The notes beneath the pieces are model-generated. The model was given only the letters and a program-made list of their open reading frames with translations. It was not told the origin of the DNA and did no database searches. From NCBI GenBank assembly GCA_023213395.1, contig CM041465.1, positions 3,410,001 through 3,474,000 of the forward strand: DNA of 64,000 nucleotides, read 5' to 3'. The DNA is from Cycas panzhihuaensis. Lineage: Eukaryota > Cycadophyta. The position numbers were made by a program, and so were the translations under genes. Position 1 is the first letter of the stretch. Each line of letters begins with the position of its first letter. Shown here piece after piece: positions 1 to 11,100 of the stretch.

Positions 1-487
1 ACTCATATTGGATGAGGACAGCCATTAGCTATCAAGTGTATACGGTGGCGGTGAGTGCGTAACCTTTCCTTTTATGGTGTTTGGAGACCAAGGCTAGACA
101 CGAGAGGGTGAGTGCCTTTGGTACGAGGACCTTCGCCGCTAGATCTGTCGTTAGGCATAAATCCCAAGCAGTGGACCAACAATTGAGGGGTGTCAAAGCT
201 TTCTTAGACCCACGTCTTGAGGTATATAGAGCCTGCGCCAAGACTGAGTATAAAGGGTCCCTGTTTTGCCATCCGTGGGCGCCATTGACAGAATAGCAAC
301 CGAAGGTTGCCCCAGGAGAAACATAAACTTAGAGCCTAGTAGCCTTCCTAGGTCCTAGTTCATTTGTTCAAACTTTTGAAAACCTTGGGATATATATATT
401 TGGAAATAATCTCTTTCATTTTAAGTTCTTTCAAATTTTCTACATTCAAATATTTTGCTATTGCATTTTATACAACCTTAATTTAAA
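1..487 (+). other. untranslated leader of element A
   Basis: This stretch precedes the gag start at 488 and holds no convincing reading frame. It aligns by eye with 14570-14990 upstream of the gag of element C and with the reverse complement of about 52000-52460 upstream of the gag of element I. Shared landmarks are the segment TTAGGCATAAATCCCAAGC near 152-170 and the block beginning GAGGTATATAGAGCC. Short frames here are not supported as genes. Confidence 0.7.
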
Positions 488-1560
488 ATGACATCTAGTT
501 TTGGGAATATGATTATTCCTAAGTTTGATGGAAATAATTTTCTTAACTGGAGTAGGAGGATGAGGCCCATCCTCATAGCAAATGAAATGTGGGATATAGT
601 GAGAAATGGTTACAATGACTTATGATCAAATCCAACTGATACTGAAAAAGCTACATACAAAGAAAATATCAAAAAAGATAATGAAGCCTTAGCCCTTATC
701 TTTTGCGCTTTGGAAGATCATGTTTTCCCACGTGTTAGTGAATCCATTAAGTCCAAAGAGGCTTGGGATACTTCTGACTTATATCTGAAGGGGTGCGTCC
801 TCTAAACTACAAAACTTAAGAAGTAAGTTTGAAAATTTACGTATGATGCCTCATGAATCAATAAGCGAATTTATGACCAAGATTCAAGATATAGTTAACC
901 AAATGAGGTCCCTTGGGGATACCTTAACCGAACAAAGAGTTGTTGAACGGATCCTTCGATGTGTAGGAGCCGTTAGATGCTTGAGATGGTAGCTACAAGT
1001 ATTAGTGTATCTAAAGACCTAAGTACCCTCAAAATAGAACAACTTCTCGCTATGCTTATGTCCATAGAAGAGCAACAAGCTGCCAACGAAACCTTAGAAC
1101 ATGCCTTTGCTACAAAGGCGAACATTCAATCTAATCCTCAAGATAGCACTTCAAAACAAAATGAATCCCTTTAAGGAGAAAAGATGAAAACCCTAGAACC
1201 GAACCTAGACAAAATCCTCCACGATACCAAGCTCCTCATAATAGACAAGGACGACCCCCACAACATGAAAACTCTCCAAGACATTCGAACACTCAAAGAA
1301 ACCCTAACCAACAAAGACAAGTTGAAAATCATTCTTGTTGTCCACATTGTCATGGGAACCCACAACCTTCTGAACACCTCAAAACTATCGTGACCAACCA
1401 AGAAATACTCATACTCAATTTTATGAGGAAAGGGAGACCCTCAACTTTGATCACTCTTCACCAAGGAATCAAAATCTTAGTTATGGAAAAGAGATCAACT
1501 ATATTGCATTTATTGTCGTAGAAATGGTCACATCGAAGATAAGTGTTTTTCAAAACATGG
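488..1560 (+). pseudogene. gag: copia gag (capsid/nucleocapsid), element A
   Basis: Gag forms the virus-like particle that packages element RNA. The ATG at 488 begins MTSSFGNMIIPKFDG, the usual start of copia gag with the N-W-S-R-R-M motif near 545-560. A stop follows at about codon 46, and a frameshift near 770 disrupts WDT-LxLxYEGA. The later part runs in other frames to a CCHC zinc knuckle at 1505-1546, reading C-IY-C-RRNG-H-IEDK-C with all four ligands present. The same protein in C starts MATNFGNIIIPKFDG. The start is chosen by this match. Confidence 0.85.
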
Positions 1561-1990
1561 ACCACCCTCAGAGGACATGTGTCAAATACATCGAATCTAA
1601 AATCAACAATAGCTTATTTCTATCTACTTTTTCAAACCAGCAAGAAGACCATGATAGTTGGTACATTGATTCGGGTTATTGGAGCGAGATGAGGCATAAA
1701 GAAGAATTATTTGAAAGTTTGGATAGAAATAAGAAAGGGTCTATTATGTTTGGAGACAACACTTCTCACAAATCGATTGGAAAAGGTAACATTGCCTTAT
1801 TGGTGATAGTGGTGAATATAAATATTTAAATGATGTTCTATATGTCCCCGCTTTAAGGAAAAACTTACTATCGGTAGAGACGGATGATGGGACAAGACTA
1901 TAAAATAATTTTTGACAACGGCGAATGTGTCATTAAAGACAAACAGCAAAATGAAGCTATTGTTGCTAGGGTATCATGACTAAAGATCGT
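1561..1990 (+). pseudogene. copia aspartic protease remnant, element A
   Basis: The retroviral-type aspartic protease that cleaves Gag-Pol is marked by WYIDSG, with the catalytic D-S-G at 1668-1676. The residues just after it (GYWSEMRHK) have diverged from the usual GCSxHM, and the frame stops near 1829. Homology resumes in another frame, including VLYVPALRKNLLS-like residues near 1830-1875. It lies between the zinc knuckle and integrase as expected, and equals the segment around 16232 in element C. Confidence 0.8.
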
Positions 1991-2039
1991 TTATTTAAAC
2001 TTACTATCACCCCTCGATACATATGCCCTTAGAACCACA

Positions 2040-2960
2040 ACTACTATGGATAGTGACCTATGGCATCGACGTTTGATCACCTTAATTATACAAGTTTAGC
2101 CCTTATGAAAAGATTAGATATGGTTAATGGCTTACCCCTATTGATGTTAACAAAGAGTTGTGTGAGGATGCCTTCTTGGAAAACATCATAGAAAGTTTTC
2201 CGGACTTTAGCCATCGGACATCCGCCCTCTTCAACTCGTATACCACAGATATTTGTGGCCCAATGGCCCTCCCTCCTTCTTGGTGCCAAATATTTCCTTA
2301 CATTTATTGATGACTTTACAAGAAAGACTTGGGTGTTCTTTCTCAAATACAAATCGATGCTTTTGACCACTTTGTTGACTTCAAAACCTTCATTGAGCGA
2401 CAAGTGGATACCATATCCTCTCCTTAAGATCGAGATAATGGGGAGAATTTACCTCTAATATCTTCAAAGATTCAGTATCCAACATGGGATTAGGCGACAA
2501 CATACCAACCCCTACACCCCACAACAAAATGGTGTAGCTGAAAGGAAAAACAGAACTATCGTAGAAATGGCACGTTGTATGCTTAAAGATAAAAACTTAG
2601 GCCATGAATTTTGGGTCAAGGTCCATACCGCAGATCTACTTACTTAATCGATGTTCCACAAAAGTCGTTAGAGGAAGACACGGAAGAAGCATGGACAAAG
2701 TTATAAACCTAGTATCCGTCACCTTAAGGTATTTGGCTGTTTAGCCTATGCCCACATCCCTGACCAAAGAAGAACCAAATTAGATGATCATAGTGTAAAA
2801 TGTATCTTTATTGGATATAGTGAATCATCAAAATCTTACAAAGTTTATGATCCTAAATCCCGAAAAGTTATACTAAGTAGGGATGTCAAATTTCAAGAGG
2901 ACACCTACTATCAAAATAATCACGAACAACACAAGGACATTACTATTAAGGTTAATGCAT
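2040..2960 (+). pseudogene. copia integrase, element A
   Basis: Integrase inserts the cDNA into the host chromosome. The GAG-pre-integrase zinc region begins LWHRRFDHLNY near 2058. The catalytic core is seen as YFLTFIDDFTRKTWVFFLK near 2290-2350, with the first catalytic aspartate, then YTPQQNGVAERKNRT near 2512-2556 containing the catalytic glutamate. The C-terminal GYS..SKSYKVYDP part ends near 2850. At least three frameshifts break the domain. The usual D-N-G-E/G segment near 2425-2450 is reduced to D-N-G in a shifted frame. Confidence 0.85.
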
Positions 2961-2977
2961 CAAATACATCTCAATAT

Positions 2978-4092
2978 GTGCCACCTATGTGGAGAAACTC
3001 TCCGGAAACTACTAGGGAAACAACATCACCTCAACCACCATTACAACCACTACCTAAATGGGTTCACCACAATCATGACTTAGGAAATATATTAGATAAC
3101 AATCGAAGATCTACACGTTCACACAAAGTTAACTTTGCTCTAATGAGTAAGTTACTTGAAAGTCATGAGCCTCAAACATTTGGTGAGGCTAATCAACATG
3201 AGTGCTGGCAAAAAGCCATGCAAGAGGAATATAAATCTATCGTTAAAAATGATACTTGGGAACTTGTAGACTTACCACCAAGAAAGAAAGCCATTAGAAC
3301 CAAATGGGTTTATAAGACTAAGTTCCACTCTGATGGATCAATTGATAAATATAAAGCTCGTTTAGTTGCCAAAGGATATGCCCAAAAAGAAGGCATAGAC
3401 TATACCAAACATTTGCCCGATTGCTAGAATGGAATCGATTCGCATGATAATAAGTTTAGCCGCCCAAATGGGTTGGCCTTTGTTTATCAAATGGACGTAA
3501 AAAGTGCCTTGTTAAATGGTTATATACAAGAAGATATTTATGTCTCTCAACCCCTCGGTTTTGAAGTCAGGGGGGAAGAAAACAAAGTGTATAAGTTAAA
3601 GAAAGCATTATATGGTCTAAAACAAGCACCTAGGGCTTGGTATTCCCGTCTGAACACATATCTTAAAGATCAAGGGTTTGAAAGATCTCAAGCAGATCCA
3701 AACCTATACACTAAAATTAAAGGAGATTCAATATTGATCGTAGGACTTTATGTAGACGATTTAATTTATCTAGGAAATGACTCCCAACTTTTAAATCAAT
3801 TTAAAGAAGCTATGTGTAAGGAATTGAAATGACAGACTTAGGTCTTATGCACTACTTCCTAGGATTGGAAGTGTGGCAAGATAAACAAGGAATATTTATA
3901 TCTCAACGTAAATATATACTAGACCTTCTACAAAGATTTAATATGACAAGCGTAAACCATTGTCAATACCATGAAATTGGAATTAAACTCTCTAAGACAG
4001 ATGACTCAACTTCAGTTGATCCCACTCACTATAGACAACTTATTGGTAGCCTACTTTATTTAACTTCTACTCGACCTGATATAACATATTAG
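2978..4092 (+). pseudogene. copia reverse transcriptase, element A
   Basis: The RNA-dependent DNA polymerase is well preserved. Visible blocks are WQKAMQEEYKSIVKNDTWEL near 3207-3266, KYKARLVAKGYAQ near 3349-3387, QMDVKSALLNGYI near 3488-3526, KKALYGLKQAPRAWYSRL near 3600-3653, and the catalytic LYVDDLIYLGN with YVDD at 3749-3760. A break at about 3420 and a one-base shift at about 3830 split it into three frames. LIGSLLYLTSTRPDI near 4039-4083 marks the connection to RNase H. Catalytic residues are intact, so loss of function comes from the frame breaks. Confidence 0.92.
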
Positions 4093-4660
4093 TAAGTTTT
4101 GTATCTAGATTTATGCAGGATCCAAAGACATCCCATTGGCAAGCTGCTAAAAGAATCCTCAGATACCTTAAAGGGACTTCAGACTTTGGACTATACTACA
4201 AACCTACATCCGAGTTTCGCTTAACGGGTTACATGATTGATTAATGGTGATATTGATGATGTAAAAATCTACTTCTGGTTATGCATTTAATATGGGATCA
4301 GAAGCAGTAGCTTGGAGTTCAAAGAAACAAAATACCGTGTCCTTATCCACACCAAGGTAATATAAAGCCGCAGTGTTAGGAGCCCGTGAATCAATCGTTA
4401 AGAAGACTCTTACAGGATTTTCAAATTAAACAAAGAAGGCCCCACTAAAATTTGGTGTGACAATCGAGCGCTATTCAAATGACCAAAAATCCAAGATTCC
4501 ACGGCAGTAACAAAGTACATTGAAACTCAATACCACTTTATTCGGGAACTTGTACAAGCGAGCAGATAGAGTTGACTTATCAGAGAAGATCAAGCAATGG
4601 ATATTTTACAAAGGCCTTGGGAAAATCAAGTTTGAAAAGTTCGAGATGATTTAGGAGTCA
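4093..4660 (+). pseudogene. copia RNase H, element A
   Basis: RNase H removes the RNA strand during cDNA synthesis. The stretch carries HWQAAKRILRYLKGTSDFGL near 4136-4190 and STSGYAF with AWSSKKQNTVSLS near 4270-4345. The terminal part, which normally contains DIFTKALGK, is seen near 4600-4625. Frameshifts and stops are frequent. It is followed directly by the polypurine tract. Confidence 0.8.
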
Positions 4661-4672
4661 TACACATTGGGC

Positions 4673-4684
4673 TTATGGGGAGAA
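4673..4684 (+). promoter_or_regulatory. polypurine tract of element A
   Basis: The purine-rich TTATGGGGAGAA immediately precedes the 3' LTR start TGTTGGGAAT. This is the expected primer site for plus-strand DNA synthesis in LTR elements. Confidence 0.75.
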
Positions 4685-5047
4685 TGTTGGGAATAATCCC
4701 AATGTTTGTGCACTAGAGCGCTTAGGGCCCCTCAAAGCCACCTTTGAGGGCCCCTAGGGCACCTTGAACTGCTCGCAGCCATTCTTGGGACCGACCACTC
4801 ACGTGAGGTAATGACACGCTTATTTATTTTTTATATTTTTTCAAACTAACCTTATTTGTTGTGCAGCTAGGGTGATGGCACCTGACGCCTCCCCGAATCT
4901 CTATTAAAGGGTTGGGAATACCTCCCTGGTGTTTATTAACACCGCCACTCTTTCGGAAATCGCCGTTGTACTCAAGATGAAAGTCTCGTGATGTCCTGCT
5001 CTGCTCCTCCGGCTCCATCAAGGAGTCTTATGCCTTTGTTACTAACA
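4685..5047 (+). repeat. 3' LTR of element A (363 bp)
   Basis: The LTR begins TGTT right after the polypurine tract and ends AACA, so the ends form the short TG...CA inverted repeat. After it the sequence switches to the integrase of element E. A block around 4915-4960 (GGGAATACCTCCCTGGTG, then a short run of TTAACACCG) is also present in the LTR of element D near 16515-16550, so these two LTRs are related. The 5' partner is outside the window and no target duplication can be checked. Confidence 0.85.
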
Positions 5048-5059
5048 TTGATGATATAA

Positions 5060-5960
5060 GCAAACTATAGTATGATTACTTAGGACATATTAATTATAAG
5101 AGAATTACATTATTGAAGAGGTTGAAGACACTAGAAGGTTTACCATCTATTTCATACTTAGATAATATTTATAAAAGTTGCATATATGGAAAGAATCACT
5201 ACTATCCTTTTGCTTAGGATAATACCTAGAGAGCCAAGGAGAGCTCGATCTTGTGTATATAGATATAATAGATCCAATCCCAAACCTCTTGATATCAAGT
5301 GCTTGTTACCCATAATGTTTGTAGATGATTATACCAGGAAAGCCTGGATGTACTTTCTAAAGAAAATGTTAGATATGTTTGATCACTTTTGTGACTAGAA
5401 ATCAATGGCTGAGAATAAAAGTAAGAAGCAGATTAAGAAATTAAGAAATGATAATGGCAAGGAGTATGACAATCATGCATTTAATTAGTTCTGTTAGGAT
5501 CATGGTATACAATAAGAATTTATAGTCTTGTATATTCTATAAAAAAATGGAGTTGCTAAAAGAAAGAGTCATACTGTGATGGAGATGGTAAGGTGTATGG
5601 TACATGCTAAAAACTTACCACTAATGTTTTAGGCAAAGACTGTGGTGACTATTATTTATATTTTGAATTGGGTACCCACTTAGGCAATTCATAGCATGAC
5701 ACCCAAAGAAAAATGGACTAATGAAAAGCTTACCATTAGCCATTTAAAAATTTTTAGGTGTATTAGATACACCCACATCCCAGATGACACTTACAAGAAA
5801 CTATATCAAAAAAGTCTAAAGTGTATTTTTATGGGGTATTATAATCAGAATAAATCTTATAGATTATGGGGTCAATAGGGGAGAAAGATTGTGATTAGTT
5901 AGGATGTAAAATTTGATGAGTTATCAATATATCATGCTAAAAAATTATCAAAAGAGCCTT
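5060..5960 (+). pseudogene. copia integrase remnant, element E
   Basis: The zinc region reads YDYLGHINYKRI and LEGLPSI near 5067-5150. The core is FVDDYTRKAWMYFLKK near 5319-5366, then LRNDNGKEYDNHAF near 5440-5483, which holds the second catalytic aspartate. The NGVAKRKSHTVMEMVRCM segment near 5549-5600 has Lys-Arg in place of the usual Glu-Arg, so the catalytic glutamate appears lost. The C-terminal CIFMGYYNQNKSYRLW ends near 5875. Many in-frame stops make it non-coding. Confidence 0.82.
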
Positions 5961-6249
5961 TTTACCCCCCACTATTTCCATTCCTAGATTCCTCAAGCAA
6001 AGAGGATGATGAGCCAATTGCTACAAAACATGAGGAAGTAGGGCCAAGTGGGTTGAGTAATAGTGAGGAATTTCCATGTGAAAAAGCACCTCCAACAATG
6101 GGTCTTTCTATACTATTATGGGTAAGGAAGATAATTGAAGATTTTAGAGTGGTGGTACATACCCTTACTAATAAGAGAAGAATAAGAAGTTAGTATGCTA
6201 GTCAAACTCTGTTAATAGACATCAATAACTCTAGTGATCCTAATTCATA

Positions 6250-6967
6250 TAATGAAGTGAAAGGAGATCCATAATTGAGAGCTATAATAAAGGAAGAGTA
6301 TGGTTCTCTCATGAAGAACAACACATGGGATTTGGTTCTACTCCCTTTAATGAAGAACCTTATTAGATGTAAATGGATCTACAATACTAAGTTCTACTTT
6401 GATGGAGAGGTGGACAAGTACAAGGCCAGGCTTTTCACTCAAGGGTTAAAAAAAAAAGAAAGAATGAGGAGACATTTACACCATTCTCTAAGATAATAAT
6501 AGTTTAGTTGATCATTTCCTTAGTACCTGTTTTTGGTTAAGAGTTATACTAGATGAATGTCAAGTCCATATTTCTTAATAGAGATCTAAAGGAGGAGATA
6601 TATATATTGCAACTTATAAGATTCATTAATAAAGGAAAGGGGCATCTTGTATGCTAGTTGAAGAAATCAATCTATGGCTTAAAACAAGAACCCCCTACTT
6701 GGTATGAGAAGATGGGTGTCATGTTGAAAGGTGAAGGTTTTGTAATTTTTGATCTCGATCTAAATTTATATGTGAAAAGAAAGGGGATTTCAATAGTCAC
6801 TATTGTGGTGTATATAGATGATTTAATCATCAATGGAAACTATAATAATATTATTATAGAAGTCAAGTCTAATTTAGGAGCTTCTTTTGATATGATAAAT
6901 CTTGGGAGACTTCACTACTTCTTGGGCATTCCAATCAAGATGATGGATGATCAAATCATGTTATTGT
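6250..6967 (+). pseudogene. copia reverse transcriptase, element E
   Basis: AIIKEEYGSLMKNNTWDLV near 6281-6337 and KWIYNTKF..DGEVDKYKARL near 6370-6430 give the N-terminal RT. After a frameshift in an A-rich run near 6450-6460 come KKSIYGLKQEPPTWYEKM near 6661-6714 and the catalytic YIDD at 6811-6822 within VVYIDDLIINGN. LGRLHYFLGIPI near 6901-6936 follows. The two aspartates are present, but stops and shifts prevent translation. Confidence 0.88.
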
Positions 6968-7750
6968 AATCATAATATATGATGAACCTACTATAGAAGT
7001 TTAGGATGAAAAATTATAAACTTGTTGCAACATCATACGTTAAGAGCATAGGATTATAGAAGGATATAGCCAAACCCTCTAGAGATTGAATGAAGTATTG
7101 CCAGTTGGTAGGAAGTCTAATATACTTGACTCATACTAGACTAGATATTACCTATGCTATTAGATTGGTTTGCCACTATACACAGAATCCTTGAGAGCCA
7201 CATTAGGTTGCTATGAAGTAGATTTTAAGGTACTTGAAGGGGACACTTAATCTTGGTCTCAAATACCATCGAGGTGAAGAGATAAAGTTGCATGGTTATA
7301 CTGATGCTAATTAAGAGGAGACTTTGACAATTAAAATTCTACTACTAGATATATCTTTGGTATTAGTAATGGATTTATTTTATGGTAGTTAAAGAAGTAA
7401 CAAATAGTGGCACTATCTTCTATAAAGGCTAAATATCAAGGACTCAATATTGGTGTAAAGGAATTTATATGGTTGCAAGGTCTCTTAGAGTTTTTTAGAG
7501 TTTCAAGTGGATATCTAATTATTTTCGTAAATAATTAGAGTATCATTCACTTGTCAAAGAATCTAGAGTTTCATACGTGTGTGAAGCATATTGAGATTCA
7601 ACATCACTATATCCATGAATAGATTAAGTCATGGAAACTATATGTTAACTACTATTTGAGTGAATACTAGCTTATAAACATCTTCATCAAGCTACTTATT
7701 AAATATCCATTCACTAATATGTATAGCAGAATATGACTCATAGATGTTAT
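6968..7750 (+). pseudogene. copia RNase H remnant, element E
   Basis: Badly decayed but recognisable. ILRYLKGTLNLGLKYHRG is seen near 7227-7277, LHGYTDAN near 7289-7312, and PSRKSNI-like connection residues near 7105-7125. More than ten stops fall at positions that are Gln or Trp in the family. The polypurine tract follows, so the 3' boundary is secure. Confidence 0.7.
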
Positions 7751-7753
7751 CCT

Positions 7754-8182
7754 TAAGGGGGGATGTATCAACAAGGATAAAGAAATAATAGGATAGTCCT
7801 AGCCTTTATGATAACGTGACTATTGTAGGTTATAAGGTCTTTACATTCACATTAAGGGGAAATGCTAATATGACAGTTATTTATTAAGCCATAAAGTAAT
7901 GTTAATATGGTTTAACTAATCGTGATTAATGAAAAGGTGTAAGATATTTAGAGGGTCATAACCCTTGTTGGGTAACACCTCTTGGAAGGATATTTATATC
8001 TTAGAGTCCTTGTGTATTCAATCAATTTAAGGAAGTATAATCAATATTATCCAAAGGATTTTTTGCAGTGGATTTTTTCACGAAGGGTTTCCCATATAAA
8101 TCCTATGTATAATGCATTTGTATTCTATGTATATCTTTGTTTACTTATTATGTATAATTAAAGATATAGATAGGAATATACA
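7754..8182 (+). repeat. polypurine tract and probable 3' LTR of element E
   Basis: AAGGGGGGA at about 7755-7763 is a polypurine tract. The LTR then begins TGTATCAACAAGG at 7764. The segment near 8075-8095 (TTTTTTCACGAAGGGTTTCC) resembles the R/U5 part of many copia LTRs. The 3' end is placed at ATACA (8178-8182), the inverted match of TGTAT, but no second copy is available to confirm it. Confidence 0.55.
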
Positions 8183-11100
8183 TATATGAATTTATGTTCC
8201 TTAATATTTCTAAGTTAATTTCATCAAACCATAAGAAAAACCCATGGTTTTGTGTTGATGGTTTTTCCTATATTGTGAGTAGAAAACTAACAACCCCTCA
8301 CCTTGTTATTTTCTATTTACTCCTCTAATTTTTGCATTAGAAGGTGAGGAGACCTTAAGATTGTGTTACCATTCCATTATGTTGCTAAAAGTTTTTAGAA
8401 TTTTGACAGCTTACCCTTCCTACTAGTATACCATTAGAGTTGAAAGCATCACACCAAGAGTAAATTAGAGGACTTTAAAGGAAAGGATTGAAGCCATTAG
8501 CCACCCAATCTCCTAGAGGTAAAGGTAATCCTTCATCATATTTATTAATTATTATTTCTCTTAACTTCATCTTTGTCACTTTTATGCCATGTTTATATGA
8601 TTTAATGGTAGGCTTAGATAGTTTATATGTTTCATAGATTTCTTGTGTTATTGGTAATTATTTTCTCAATTCCATATTTTTGTTGCTCTCCCTCTTTGGG
8701 GTTTAGAAGTTGCAAGTTAGGGGAATGATACCTAAGTATACTTAGGAAGCTTACATTATATTAGGGTATAGTAGCCATTCTAAGGCATCTCCACCAATCC
8801 TGTTTACCTTGTTTTATCACTTAGAGGTAGCATGTTGATTATTGTATGAGTTTTCTTAATATTATTTGGGAGATATATATGTATGTATTATTTGATTCCC
8901 TAGAGGAGCATTTATTTTGTAGGTTGCTAACTTGTGTGTAGGAAGGAAGAAAGGCCCATGAGATCATCAAGCAATGCATTTTTCTCTAAGTAATTCATAA
9001 CCAACTTTCATTTTAGCCATCATTTTAAGAAGGCAAGGCTAATTCTTTATTGTCATTTTTTTCCTTTCATTTCTCATCTTTTATCATTATTTTTATTCAT
9101 TATAGTATATTTGGCAAGTAGAAATGCTATTGGATTTGCTCTAGAATTGGTTAGTAGTATCTTTGTTTGTTTTTCCACTCTTTTGGGATGTTCCTAATAT
9201 GTAAAAGGAAACATAGGCTACTAATGACCATCATATAACTAGATATACTCTCTTGAATTTTAATTTGTTGTTATTCTTTTTATTAAAAAAAAAAAGAAGA
9301 ACAAAAGAAAAGAAAGGAGAAAGAGGAGGGTAGAAAAGGAAAGTAGCCTAGCTCATTCATGCACTCTTCATCCCATCTTTTTTCCCTTTTTTGTTTCTCC
9401 TTTAAAAAAAGGAAAGAAAAAAGAAAAATAATAATTTTTCCTTTTCTTTAGTTGTTTCTTTATATTTTAACATTTTGCATTACACCCACCGTAGTAGTAG
9501 AGGTTTAGTTTGTACATATTTATATGTGATAAAACCCAAGATATAAGGGGGGACCACTTCTTATGAGTGTCAAATCCACAAGGACAAACTATAATACTTC
9601 TTAGGGTATATTATTTTCATGAAAGTCAAATGGAATATAGTTGCATTATAGGAATGTGATTTGTTCACCCCCATAGATAGCCAGATGTTTAACTTAGGGA
9701 ATTAACTCACTTACTTTATCATATGTATGAACACCCATCTATACATTTAGTTTAGCTTCCTTCAAAGGGACTACCATTACAACCCCTTTGTACCCCATGT
9801 TCACATAATGCATGGGTGCTTGGAGTGGGAATTCTAAGGATTTACATATATCCATAAAAGCCATATACCTTAGGCTAATCATGTAGGCAAAAATGTTAGT
9901 CCACCTCCCCCCACCTTTTAACATGTTTTAGATACCTTTAGTATATAAAATAATAGTTAGGGAAGTAAAAATAAATAGAAATGGAGAATAATCAAGTAGA
10001 TGGGAGAAAATAAAATATCAAACAAGTTTAAAGTAAGTTTAAATTGAAAACAATTATCAAAAGCATGCATCTTAGATGGAATTCACCATAGAGTTACCCT
10101 GATCTTATGCCTATAGTTCAAAGCTCCATGGTTCAAGATATCCATATATTAACAACATTATTATCATCCTTTAAGATAACTCTCTAATAAAACAAATTCA
10201 AAGCATAAAGTGTGATGAAAGTAAAGCAAAAATTTAGTAGCACTTTATTACAAAAATTGTTCAACACCCCCTCCCAACCTAGAAAAGAAACCTTTATTTA
10301 TAGAGTTAATTAAATAGAAAATGAACCCATGGTTTTGGTAAAATAATAGGCATACATTATTTTAGAAAAACCATTGGTGCTTATTATTTTACCAAAACTA
10401 AGAGTGGCCATTATTTTGGCCCTCATTTTACCTATTGTTTTTTCCAAAACCTTAGGCTTATGGTGGTTCTAAGTTTGAATTTAAAGATGTAACTACTTTC
10501 TATATACCACCTCTATAAAGTAATAAATAGGTATATCAATCTTCACTTATGACATAATAAATATTCCCCAAATTGTAACTAAAATGGTTGTCTAAAAGTT
10601 AAGAAAATTATTATTTTTTTCATAAATTTCTGTTGCCTACAAAATAGTGGTCACAATCAAGTTAGCCACAATCTTGATCATGACTAGGCTAGTAATAATC
10701 AAGATTATAACCAAGAAAATATTGTCCAACTTGAATTTATCATATTTTTCATGTATATTATTCATTTTTATACTTACACCCATTATTTTGAAGGTATCAA
10801 AGTGCCCTGTAACTTGATATAGGCCTCTCATACCCAAGTTTGACTAACAAGGAAAAAATGAGCTTGAAATGGTAACTTACCTCACTTTTTATCACTTCTA
10901 ATACTACTTACAACTTCATCTTGCCATATGCCCCTTGTCTAATAGTTAATTTAAGCTCACTACTACTTGTTTTCTATGTAGTTGATGAGATTTACATAAT
11001 GAACTAGGTAAAATGATAAATTTTATTTAACTTAAAGTCAAAATTACAAAAAAAAAAGTATTAAGTAGTTTAAAAATAGGTAAAAAATAATCAAAATGAA

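Larger units (their letters stand above)
1..5047 (+). mobile_element. Ty1/copia retrotransposon A, 5'-truncated by window
   Basis: Domains follow copia order on one strand: leader, gag, aspartic protease, integrase, reverse transcriptase, RNase H, polypurine tract, 3' LTR. The 5' LTR and PBS lie outside the window. Reading is broken by several frameshifts and a few stops, so the copy is defective, but its domains are better preserved than in most neighbours. Its 3' LTR abuts the middle of element E, whose 5' half is missing, so A probably inserted into E. The gag and RT closely resemble those of element C, so A and C belong to one family. Confidence 0.9.
5048..8182 (+). mobile_element. Ty1/copia retrotransposon E, 5' half missing
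   Basis: This is a second copia element on the plus strand, of a family distinct from A. It starts abruptly in the integrase zinc region directly after the LTR of A and runs through integrase, RT, RNase H, a polypurine tract and a probable 3' LTR. Gag, protease and 5' LTR are absent. Stops at former Gln codons are very frequent (for example TAG and TAA near 5395, 5480 and 5505), so it is much older than A. Confidence 0.85.

Noticed and set aside
81-296. 71-residue plus-strand frame and its antisense partner in the leader of A
   Set aside because: The related leaders of C and I have stops and indels here; this is untranslated leader.
9530-9660. Hammerhead ribozyme of a plant retrozyme
   Set aside because: I looked for the conserved CTGATGAG and GAAA core around GTC sites and did not find a consistent set.
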